From: Camarhynchus parvulus
Lineage: Eukaryota; Chordata; Aves; Passeriformes; Thraupidae
NCBI RefSeq assembly: GCF_901933205.1
Contig: NC_044585.1
Location: forward strand, 2,542,001-2,606,000
DNA: 64,000 nucleotides
Direction of reading: 5' to 3'
Shown here piece after piece: positions 35,301 through 42,900 of the stretch (its first letter is position 1; each line of letters opens with the position of its first letter). The notes beneath the pieces were generated by a model, which had not been told where the DNA came from, did not search any database, and worked only from the letters and a program-made list of their open reading frames with translations. Made by a program: the position numbers and the translations under genes.

Positions 35301-38300
35301 GAGGCAACAACAGGCAGAGGAACCAAACAACCACAGCCCACAGCACCAAGCTGTGGTTCTGACTGTAGAGAAACCCTCACTGGGTACAGGGGAAGAGAAA
35401 CCATTTGGAACCCACTGCCTGCTCCTTGCTGCCATGACTGCTTACTGGTGAATCCAAGGTGGGGATTTTGTTTATTATCCTGTCTTGGATCACCAAGTGA
35501 ACCAAAGCAATAACAAATTCCAACAGAACAGATGGAACTGTTGTTAATTTAGCTACACAGCACCCCAGCAGGCTCTCAGAGTATTATGGAGAAAGGCCAA
35601 TACTATTTTAAGGGAAAAAATGTGAAAGGTACTTACCTTCTGTGTAATCAAACTGATTGCAAAGTAAAACATGTAATATTCAAATGGATCTGGAAGAAGA
35701 GAGTTAAGGATCACATAATAAAAAGCTGTTGGATATTGGGAGATGCTGAATAGACACAACATTTGTACTTTGTCAATGCTAATGTACCTTGCTAGAGCTT
35801 TTGAGCAAATTCAGCCTTGGCTTCTTGCTCTCCAGCTGCCTGAAACATTGGTGATTGAGGTGTTCTCTGTGTGACAAAGTGTTCTGTGCTACTCTTGGCA
35901 CATCTGACTACTTCAAACTGAAACCAGCTCAGCTACAGCTACACTGCTTCCAAAAGTACTCCAGCTGCAAAGTGAACGTGCCCTTTCCTACCATATTGCA
36001 TAAACTACAAGCAGTTACAAAAACAAAAATTGTGAAATACAGGCTCTGCTGAGAAACACTGGGAATTTTGTTGTTGACTTCATTAAGGCCAGAAATTCCT
36101 CCAAGAAGGGGTTATAAGAGGACACGTTTATCTTAAATTGTAATCTAAACATTTCTAATCAGCCCAAACTCTTCAGCGTGACCATGATTTACCCCACATA
36201 GATAAGAAATGTTTAACAGAAACACTCATGATCTCTCAGTCTTAGATATTTTTAAAAAAATTGGACACTCAACAATTAAAAGGATACTAAGAGCCAAATT
36301 CAAACCTAAACCACCAGATGAAGGAAACTGGACTTTGTTGTGGTATAAAGAGCACTCTGGTAGAACTTGCTCTTGTATTGAAGCCTTCACAGGGCCCTGA
36401 AAGACAGAGTAATGAAATATTAATCATTTCATTACAGAGCAATGGAATATTAATCTGGCTACTCAGCATATTGCAAAATATGTTTTCAGACAGTGAGATT
36501 GTGCATTCCAGCACTCTGGGGTGATCTCTACATTCAGCTCAGTGATTTTATTGCATTGCAGGGGTTCTGTGTCCAAATGCAGCGTCTTTAGAGAACTCTC
36601 AGCTTTCTCTCTGAAAATGAGTATTCAGTATTTTTTAAATTTAAATTCAGTATTTTCTTAAAAAGCCTTTACAGCAACTTTCCCAGTTGGAGTGGGAGCA
36701 GCAGAGTATTGGTGTTTGGCTGCTGGTTTTGTCCAGGTAACTGAGCTGTGGACCAGCAATTACCATATATTTAAATGAGGTCTCCTTTTGTCAAAGCCTG
36801 TAGGACTATCTGAACCCATTTCTAGACAGCAGGTAGGTGGCAGCAATAGAAGAAACACAGCAAAACAACCCTGCAGATGAACACTTTTGCTGGAAATGTG
36901 ACACTTCACATCCAGGAGAGCAGACTTCAAACACACAGGCAGGGAAGGCACTGCTCTGTGATAAACTCAGAAAACTACTTTCAATCCTGCAACTACCAAT
37001 AACCACACAACTCTCTCTGGGGACAGAGTAAGAATGACAGTGCAGCTTTCCTGGCTGAACACACACATCCAGCTGCTGAGAACAACAACCTCCTGGAGAT
37101 TTTATGGCTGGGAACTCTCCTCCTCCACTCAAGAGCCATTTCAAGAAATGGGTCTGCTCCTAACCTGGAGCACTGAGGCTACACCTTGGCCTACACTGAA
37201 ATGTAGGTACAAAGTGCATCCAAAGTTCCAACAGCTGCCACAACAACTACATTCCCTTCTTACAAACTATTCAGTTACTCACTGGAAGATATGAGACTGG
37301 GAAATCATATCTGTACTCTTCTGCTTGGAGTTTGTAAACCAGCTTCATCATTGGGCCACTGCAAACAAGCATCAGAAAGTGAATCTCATGGTAAAAATCC
37401 CTCTGCTGTCTCACTTCTGTGAGCTTAGCTTTGCACAATGGAAAAAGGCCAAACACTGGTCATTTGTTCACCAATCCATTTCCTAATCTGTGCTGAAGTG
37501 CATGAGCTCACCTGGGATCCAGGAAATCCAAAGCCACAGAATATTCATTAGGGTTTGTTCTTCCCTGCAGGCAGCGGAGGTTCCAGCCCACGATGATGCC
37601 ATCCAGGCTGCCAAAAATGCTCTCCACCAGCCACGGGAAGATGCCATGTAGTTCCTGCAGGGAAAACAGACACAAAGAAATGTCAGCCATTTATTTATGT
37701 CTGTTTCTGGGTTATCACAGGGCAGATCATCCATTCAAAACATTGCACTATAACATGGCAATCGTGGCAAAGCTATCCTGATTTCTGATCCTACTGAAGT
37801 TACAACAATGCTCATCAGCACCACTTGCAGTTATTTGCCACATTTTATAAACAAGTTTTCTTTGTAAACTGAGGCTGAAAGGAATTAATGAAGGGCGGTG
37901 AAATGAAACAACCCCTTAATGACTAGAAAAGGTTCTTAATTCTTGGCAACATTGCATTCCCACTGTTTCACTGGAGGTCCCCAAAACCCAGAATCACAGA
38001 ATCAGTTAGATGGAAAAGAGCTGAGACCATCGAGTCCATCCTGTGACCAGACACCACCGAGTCAACCAGACCGTGGCACTGAGTGCCAATTCCCTGAGCA
38101 CCTCCCTGGGCAGCCCGTTCCAGTCAGATTGTCTTGATAAGACAAAGAGGAACAATCTAATCAGTAATACAAAAACCAGTTTCCCTGAATCACGCCAAGG
38201 AGGGAGGTTCCGGAGAGGCAGAGGCTGCTCACCTTGGCAGGCAGCTCCTCGATGACCGTCTCCAGATCGCGGCACCTCTGCGCGAACGGTTTGTTGACAC

Positions 38301-38864
38301 AATCCGCCTTCAGCGTGGCCTGGTACAAACCACAAGGGAAATGCGATCACGGCTGCCGGGCAGGGCAGGACAGCACAGCACCTACCGCGGCCATGACCGC
38401 CACAATCCCCCCTCAGCATTCCCTCAGGGCAGCACTCACCGCGGCCATGACCGCCACAATCCCCCCTCAGCATTCCCCTCAGGACAGCACTCACCGCGGC
38501 CATGACCGCCACAATCCCCCCTCAGCATTCCCTCAGGACAGCACTCACCGCGGCCATGACCGCCACAATCCCCCCCTCAGCATTCCCTCAGGACAGCACT
38601 CACCGCGGCCATGACCGCCACAATCCCCCCTCAGCATTCCCTCAGGACAGCACTCACCGCGGCCATGACCGCCACAATCCCCCCTCAGCATTCCCGCCAC
38701 ACCCGGGGCTGCAGCGGCCGGGACAGCAGCACCGTGCACCGAGACACCGCTGAGTGCCCGCCCGGCCCGGCCCGTTCCCGGTGCATTCCCCCGGCAGGAG
38801 GAGGAGGCCGTGTCCCCGCACCCACCAGCAGGAAGCTGGGCTGCTGCAGGTGCGGCCCGGCCAT
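23015..38864 (-). CDS. SMPD4: Sphingomyelin phosphodiesterase 4 (neutral sphingomyelinase 3), complete, 18 coding exons
   Basis: SMPD4 is a tail-anchored protein of the ER and nuclear envelope reported to hydrolyse sphingomyelin to ceramide and phosphocholine; it lacks the DNase-I-type fold of other neutral sphingomyelinases. Exons in transcript order: 38864-38826, 38319-38233, 37654-37512, 37358-37283, 36396-36288, 35689-35637, 35110-34959, 34632-34500, 33889-33818, 28073-27928, 27477-27387, 27112-27012, 26720-26557, 25957-25752, 25120-24887, 24209-24078, 23930-23802, 23341-23015. Joined length 2394 bases, 797 residues plus TAG, all phases consistent, against about 827 in human. The protein starts [13 protein letters not shown] (human [13 protein letters not shown]). 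Two hydrophobic stretches at about residues 749-764 and 767-789 form the C-terminal anchor. The start ATG lies in a CpG-rich promoter. No disabling change is seen. Confidence 0.97.
23757..23784. repeat. (AGG)n trinucleotide repeat
   Basis: CAGGAGGAGGAGGAGGAGGA followed by GGAAGAGG, about eight units, in SMPD4 intron 17 just downstream of the exon 17 donor. Confidence 0.85.
23802..23930 (-). CDS. SMPD4: SMPD4 exon 17
   Basis: 43 codons: [43 protein letters not shown]. Noticeably GC-richer than its neighbours. Acceptor TTCTAG, donor AGG|GTGAGC. Confidence 0.97.
24078..24209 (-). CDS. SMPD4: SMPD4 exon 16
   Basis: 44 codons: [44 protein letters not shown]. Acceptor GCATAG, donor CAG|GTGAGA. 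Confidence 0.97.
24887..25120 (-). CDS. SMPD4: SMPD4 exon 15
   Basis: 78 codons starting at a GTG codon (Val): [78 protein letters not shown]. Acceptor TTTTAG, donor AAG|GTAAGT. Confidence 0.97.
25513..25549. repeat. Inverted repeat in SMPD4 intron 14
   Basis: Perfect 13-base arms (ATACATTAACTTA and its complement) around an 11-base spacer. A diverged direct copy of the left half lies about 70 bases before. Confidence 0.8.
25752..25957 (-). CDS. SMPD4: SMPD4 exon 14
   Basis: Residues 456-524: [69 protein letters not shown]. Acceptor TTCCAG, donor TTG|GTAAGC. Confidence 0.97.
26557..26720 (-). CDS. SMPD4: SMPD4 exon 13
   Basis: Residues 401-456: [54 protein letters not shown]. Acceptor TGACAG, donor G|GTAAAA. 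Very close to human. Confidence 0.97.
27012..27112 (-). CDS. SMPD4: SMPD4 exon 12
   Basis: Residues 368-401: [20 protein letters not shown] then [13 protein letters not shown] plus split Trp. Human [20 protein letters not shown]. Acceptor GCCCAG, donor TG|GTGAGG. Confidence 0.96.
27270..27294. repeat. 25-bp palindrome in SMPD4 intron 11
   Basis: TAACTAATAACT, one T, then its exact complement. It sits in an AT-rich patch to 27350 with repeated TAGTTCTAGTAACT units. Confidence 0.8.
27387..27477 (-). CDS. SMPD4: SMPD4 exon 11
   Basis: Residues 337-367: [20 protein letters not shown] then [10 protein letters not shown], near-identical to human. Acceptor TTGCAG, donor GCA|GTATGT. Confidence 0.97.
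27928..28073 (-). CDS. SMPD4: SMPD4 exon 10
   Basis: Residues 289-337: [48 protein letters not shown]. Human [20 protein letters not shown]. Acceptor TCTAG, donor AG|GTTGGT. Confidence 0.95.
28074..33817 (-). other. SMPD4: SMPD4 intron 9
   Basis: 5.7 kb, the largest SMPD4 intron. No exon, LTR or CR1 was recognised. It is purine-rich on the plus strand around 30450-30540 (runs of A and G) and otherwise ordinary. Confidence 0.7.
33818..33889 (-). CDS. SMPD4: SMPD4 exon 9
   Basis: 24 codons, [20 protein letters not shown] then PHVK. Acceptor TTGCAG, donor AAG|GTAATA. Followed by the largest intron of the gene (5.7 kb). Confidence 0.97.
34500..34632 (-). CDS. SMPD4: SMPD4 exon 8
   Basis: Residues 220-264: [44 protein letters not shown]. 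Human match [20 protein letters not shown]. Acceptor CCTCCAG, donor CAG|GTACCT. Confidence 0.96.
34959..35110 (-). CDS. SMPD4: SMPD4 exon 7
   Basis: Residues 170-220: [40 protein letters not shown] and [10 protein letters not shown] (human [20 protein letters not shown]). Acceptor TTGCAG, donor AG|GTAATG. A longer open frame over this stretch is an unrelated shadow. Confidence 0.95.
35637..35689 (-). CDS. SMPD4: SMPD4 exon 6
   Basis: 53 bases: split Asn then [17 protein letters not shown], human PFEYYIFFFALSLITQK. Acceptor CTTCCAG, donor AAG|GTAAGT. Confidence 0.96.
36288..36396 (-). CDS. SMPD4: SMPD4 exon 5
   Basis: Residues 116-152: [20 protein letters not shown] then [16 protein letters not shown] (human [20 protein letters not shown]). 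Acceptor TTTCAG is good. The donor, A|GTATCC, is weak, but phase and homology fix it there. The exon is 109 bases, so skipping would shift the frame. Confidence 0.92.
37283..37358 (-). CDS. SMPD4: SMPD4 exon 4
   Basis: Residues 90-115: [20 protein letters not shown] then VSYLP, matching human [20 protein letters not shown]. Acceptor TTGCAG, donor CCA|GTGAGT. Confidence 0.96.
37512..37654 (-). CDS. SMPD4: SMPD4 exon 3
   Basis: Residues 43-90: [47 protein letters not shown], then a split Ser. Highly conserved with human. Acceptor CTGCAG, donor AG|GTGAGC. Confidence 0.97.
37990..38128 (-). mobile_element. CR1 LINE 3' fragment in SMPD4 intron 2
   Basis: Begins AGAATCACAGAATCAG, the reverse complement of the CR1 3' terminal repeat, and continues through CATCGAGTCCATCCTGTGACC and CCTGGGCAGCCCGTTCCAGT. 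The element is in the same orientation as SMPD4. Confidence 0.85.
38233..38319 (-). CDS. SMPD4: SMPD4 exon 2
   Basis: 29 codons, [20 protein letters not shown] then TVIEELPAK (human [20 protein letters not shown]). Acceptor ACCAG, donor AAG|GTGAGC. Intron 1 before it carries the 54-bp repeat. Confidence 0.95.
38366..38694 (-). repeat. 54-bp tandem repeat (about 6 copies) in SMPD4 intron 1
   Basis: Six near-identical units of 54-55 bases. The shared CCGCGGCCATGACCGCC core recurs with CCGCGG at about 38385, 38439, 38494, 38548, 38603 and 38657. Differences are one-base changes in C runs plus a TACC/CACC variant. On the minus (SMPD4 sense) strand each unit contains ATGGCCGCG followed by GTGAGT (CTGAGT-free), i.e. 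a good donor sequence; the first plus-strand unit has GTAGGT instead. It lies between SMPD4 exons 1 and 2. Confidence 0.92.
38826..38864 (-). CDS. SMPD4: SMPD4 exon 1 (start codon)
   Basis: 13 codons, [13 protein letters not shown], from ATG at 38864 to donor CTG|GTGGGT. The ATG context GGC ATG GCC is strong. An upstream in-frame ATG at 38921 is open, but the human protein starts at the position chosen here. Confidence 0.94.
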
Positions 38865-38964
38865 GCCGCCGCTCCGCTCCGCTCTACTCCCGTCCCGGGC
38901 CTCAGCGCGGACCCCGCTCACTCCCCGCGCCCGCGCGGCCCTTGCGCGTCACGGCCCGCGCGGA

Positions 38965-38972
38965 TGACGTCA
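38965..38972. promoter_or_regulatory. CRE palindrome TGACGTCA
   Basis: A perfect full-length cAMP-response element, the CREB/ATF binding sequence, about 100 bases upstream of the SMPD4 start codon within the CpG-rich region. Confidence 0.7.
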
Positions 38973-38979
38973 CGGCGGC

Positions 38980-38993
38980 GTTGCCATGGAGAC
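38980..38993. promoter_or_regulatory. RFX X-box-like site
   Basis: GTTGCCATGGAGAC agrees with the RFX-family X-box (GTTGCC, short spacer, RGYAAC-like half) except near its 3' end. It lies 7 bases after the CRE. Binding is inferred. Confidence 0.55.
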
Positions 38994-39049
38994 GGCCCGC
39001 GCTGAGGGCGGGCAGGGCCGCGGCCACGGCAGGGCCGGGGAATGACCCG

Positions 39050-39323
39050 AGCTGGGAGCGCCGCTCAGGGATCACCGAGGGCACCCAGCAATCCCACCCT
39101 GTGCCTGCCTGCCTGCCTGAGGGCCTTATCCAAACACTCCTTGAACTATGCCAGGTTTGCCCTGGGGAGCCTCTTCCAGTGCTCAGCCACCCTCTGGATA
39201 AGAACCTTTTCCCGGTATCCAGCCTAAACCCAGACTCAGCTTTGTGCCATTTCCTCGAGTTCTGTCCCTGGTCACCAGAGATGAGATCAGTGCCTGCCCC
39301 TGTAATGCCCCTGTGAAGGTGTT
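39050..39323 (-). mobile_element. CR1 LINE fragment
   Basis: Reverse complement of CR1 3' region: CTGGGGAGCCTCTTCCAGTG, AGCCTAAACCCAGACTCAG, GCCATTTCCTCGAGTTCTGT-type sequence. It runs up to the LTR that starts at 39324. No coding capacity remains. Confidence 0.8.
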
Positions 39324-39919
39324 TGTGAAAAACGCTAATCACGTTTTTAAAATTTTAAAAGTTTAATAGTAATAAAATGGTTATAAAGATAGTGATACAA
39401 TTAGAGTAATAATAATTTGGACAATTTGAATTAGGACAATATGAGACAATAGAGACAAAGAGTTATGGATTTTCTGGGCAAAATAAGCCTGAAAAAGGAC
39501 ACCTGTTAACAAAGCATTAACCCTTAAAAGCAATAGCCTGTTGCATATTCGTACACCTCATACGTGATGCATAAATTCCATTCAAACACAGGATTCTGTC
39601 TGGTTATTGTTAACTTCTCCTCTGAATCTTAACACCGCCTTAGAGGCAGGAAACAATTAATTTCTTCTGATAATGGAGCAATAAATTCTTTTTCTCTGAA
39701 AGATTCAGGTGTCTTGTGGCTGCTATCTCACTGCGAGTCCTTTCTTTTAAAAAAAGTATCCTGCATACCATAGTTTCTATTTTAACATTTTTTATAACCT
39801 AAAACTATATTTAACACACTACTTAAGAGAATTAATACAGCATTACTTTCTAACGCAACACATACAATATTCATTTTAATATTTGCGAAAAGCCAATCAT
39901 AAAATAGGCATTTTTCACG
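39324..39919 (+). mobile_element. ERV solo LTR, copy A
   Basis: About 596 bases, starting TGTGAAAAACGC and ending TTTTTCAC plus one changed base (G for A), so the ends are nearly inverted repeats. It aligns with the reverse complement of 52078-52691 over its whole length. AATAAA at 39680-39685 followed by a TG-rich stretch suggests the plus strand is sense, but orientation is tentative. Flanks show GTGTT / GTGTC, a possible imperfect target duplication. Confidence 0.85.
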
Positions 39920-42900
39920 CGTGTCCTGGTGGCATTGCTGCCGTGTCCTACCCGTCCCTTTGCAGACATAGACTGGCTGTGAGGGAACGCTGCTCCTCCC
40001 GGGGTCTGTCCGTCCTCCAGGTGGGGATAACGAGCTGCTTCTGCTCCAGAACAAGCTGCTGGGACTTGATGGCAAGGATTCTGCCCTGTGTTTACTTGGC
40101 TGTGAAAGTTGTATGTGTCAGGAATTAAGGAAACGTAGAGCTTGTGGTGTTTTCAGTGGGTGATGATAGTAAAACAGGGAATCTCCGATGTGGGGAATGA
40201 TTGGTATCTGATTCTATTGATTCAGAAGGCTGAACAATTGCTTCATTAAACTATACTATACTATATTAAAGAGATGTTATACTACAAAGAATACTAAACA
40301 ATACTAAAAGATATTAAAGAAAACTCGTGACTGTCTCCAGATGGCCAGGACACAGCTTTGAGTGATTGGCCAAGGAAACAAAACAATCCTCAGCAGAATC
40401 CAACTGACAAATCCCTTTAGGTAAACAATCTTCCTAGCACATTCTACATGTGCAAAACAACAGGAGCAGCAGGTAGAGATAAGAATTGTTTTTCTCTTCT
40501 TCTCTCTGTGCTTCTCCAGGAAAAAACCCTGAGAGAGAATTATGTCTCTCATTTCAGAGAATGTGAATGCCACAGATGATAGGATTGGAGAAAGAATGCA
40601 AGAGGAAATAAAGGATTGGGTGAAAATGTGGAAACACAGCACTGGAGGTGAGGTCAGTGATGCCTGTTCAAACAGACAGCTGCATGGGAGAAATGTATCC
40701 AATTATTTGAAGCACTAATGGGACTGCTGAGAGCTGTGGAAGGACAGTTTGGTGTGCTCTGGAGCCTGCTGAAATCGATGCTCTGGGTTCATTATCCCTC
40801 TTCCACAGAGCATTTTCACATGTATATATCAAGACTGCAGATGTATTTTCCCCCCATTTTGCAGATGCAAAGACCAAAGTCCAGAAAAGTCACCTTACCT
40901 AGGTTTCCTCTGATATGCCACTTATCTAGGTTTCCTTTTTCCCTTCCTCCCAGATTTTAGCTACCTTGAAGCCACAGCAACAAGAAAGGCTTTTTTCTGT
41001 TGTTGGTATGTTTTTCCTGAGAGAAGTATCCCTGAGGGAGTTGGAGGCTGAGCTGGTTTCTACAAGTATGGATTCTGTGGTTTTGGGCTCGTTTTATATT
41101 TTTATCATTCATTGTCAGAGGTTTCTGACAGGCAAAGTGACTAACCAGCCATACCAAGAGCTCTCCTGGGTAGCCTCGCATTTTGTCACCTTGGTGTAAT
41201 CACTAGAGCATCAATCAAACTGTACAGAGGTAATTGGGTTAATGTAATTGTCATAAAGATGAATAACTCAATTTGTGCATAGAATATTTGAGCTAATGCA
41301 ACACCCAGTTGCCAGAAAATCCATGAAGAAAAGAGAGTTTCTAAATCTTGCAGTGCCAGCTTGCACTGTTGCTGATGCTCAGGTTAAACATTTGGGACAA
41401 GAACCAGACTGTGTGGTTCTGGTGCTCACAGTGCTGGCTCTGGAGCTCACACAGCCTTTTTTTCTGAAAGCAGTACTAAAAACCTTTGAATTAATCCATA
41501 TGGGGCACCCACTGCACCATCCACAGGCATTGATGGGAAGTTTGGGTTCAGGAGTGTTATATCAAGGCTTTAGGAGGTGACTTTTCCCCTTCAAAATGAA
41601 GCGTTTGTAGTGAGTGATGCCATCTTTTATAGAGCTGGTGGACATCAGAGGGAGAAACAGGAGCTTTGGGACACTCCAGCTTCTCTTGAAGTCTGACTCA
41701 GGTGCAGCAAACAAGTCCAAGCTGGGAATGTGTGACTGTAACTGTAACCTGATTTTGCTGATTAATGAAAGGAAAAGGCAAATTAGAAATAATCTAATTT
41801 AGAGAAGTAGCACAGGCATCAGATAACATAATCAGACCTTGTTGCTTTTGCAGGATTAATTTAGTCTCTTCCTGTAAGTACAGGTTAGAGTGTTCTAACT
41901 GTGGAGATCTGTCAAATGTTTTCTTTTGGCTGGAGAGTTGTTTGGGTGTTGATATGTCAGGGATGGGTAAAATGATTAGAAAATATCCAGTCTGTTCAGC
42001 TGTGATGGGAACAAAACCAGACTACCAGTTAATGAGAAACCATCTGGAACAGGGCCTGGATTCATATAGGTGGGGAGAAAAGGGGAATTTTCAGAACTGT
42101 CATTATGTTTCTAGCCCAATCAAAGTAACTTCTGCCTCCAAAGCTGTTCAGTTCATGCAGACATCAACTTTATGCTGTCCCTGATGTGCACAGGCCTGCT
42201 AAGGCTGTCAGTCAGAGTTCCACATGGCTGGAGATGAGACTTCATGTGTAGTCTGGGAAAACATTAACTCACCCAGTGCCTGTGATGGCTTCTCCTGTGA
42301 AGGAAATGTTAGCAGCATTGAACCACTGCAGGATGAGGCATCCCCATCTCCACCCAGTTTGAATGTGTGCAGCTCTTTGGGCATCCATTGTCATTTTTCC
42401 TAATGATTTCTACAAATTTGTTGTATTTTTGCCTGGTTTCTGCAGGCAGAAATTGCTTAAGATATTGCATGACAGCATGGTATCAGGAGTTCCAGCTCCA
42501 GCTTGCCTCCCACAGTCTTGAGAGCACCTTAAGAATAGTCTGATTTAATAAGCAGTGTATTTTGTGACTGTTTATGGGTACTTGGAGTTTTGAAATTTTG
42601 GCAGTCCCATTTTGAAGATTTTATTCTCCATATGAAGCGCTAGAAATTTGGTTTTCATTAAAATTGGATTTCTTGCATAATCACATGAATCCAGGAGCTT
42701 GAGGCATAAGTAATCTCAGTATTTCAACACTTGGGATAAAATATGAGTTCTGGTGGCAGAGTGTGTGAACATAATGCATTATGCAGGGGGATAAAGCAAC
42801 TCTTGGATCAAGAGTCTGAGGAAGCTGCATATGGTGACCATTACTGAGTTTTGCTTTTTTATTATAGAGGTTGAGGTCTGGGATTGAGCTTTGAAAAGTA

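Larger units (their letters stand above)
38700..39050 (-). promoter_or_regulatory. SMPD4: SMPD4 CpG-rich promoter region
   Basis: GC- and CpG-dense sequence over exon 1 and upstream of the ATG at 38864, with no TATA box seen. It contains a palindromic CRE (38965-38972) and an X-box-like site (38980-38993). In mammals SMPD4 is, as I recall, head to head with MZT2B; no MZT2 exon was found here and CR1 sequence begins by about 39050. CpG-island status is judged by eye. Confidence 0.75.

Noticed and set aside
34899..35435. 178-codon minus-strand open frame
   Set aside because: It overlaps SMPD4 exon 7 in a different frame and continues into introns; no recognisable domain.
38006..38512. 168-codon minus-strand open frame with repeated GGHGRG peptide
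   Set aside because: It is translation of the 54-bp repeat and part of SMPD4 exon 2 out of frame.
38366..38694. CRISPR-like array
   Set aside because: The units are contiguous with no variable spacers; this is an intronic minisatellite in a vertebrate gene.
38986..39045. Short plus-strand ORF starting METARAEGG in strong Kozak context, possibly a divergent gene such as MZT2
   Set aside because: It ends after 19 codons, resembles no part of MZT2, and CR1 sequence follows directly.
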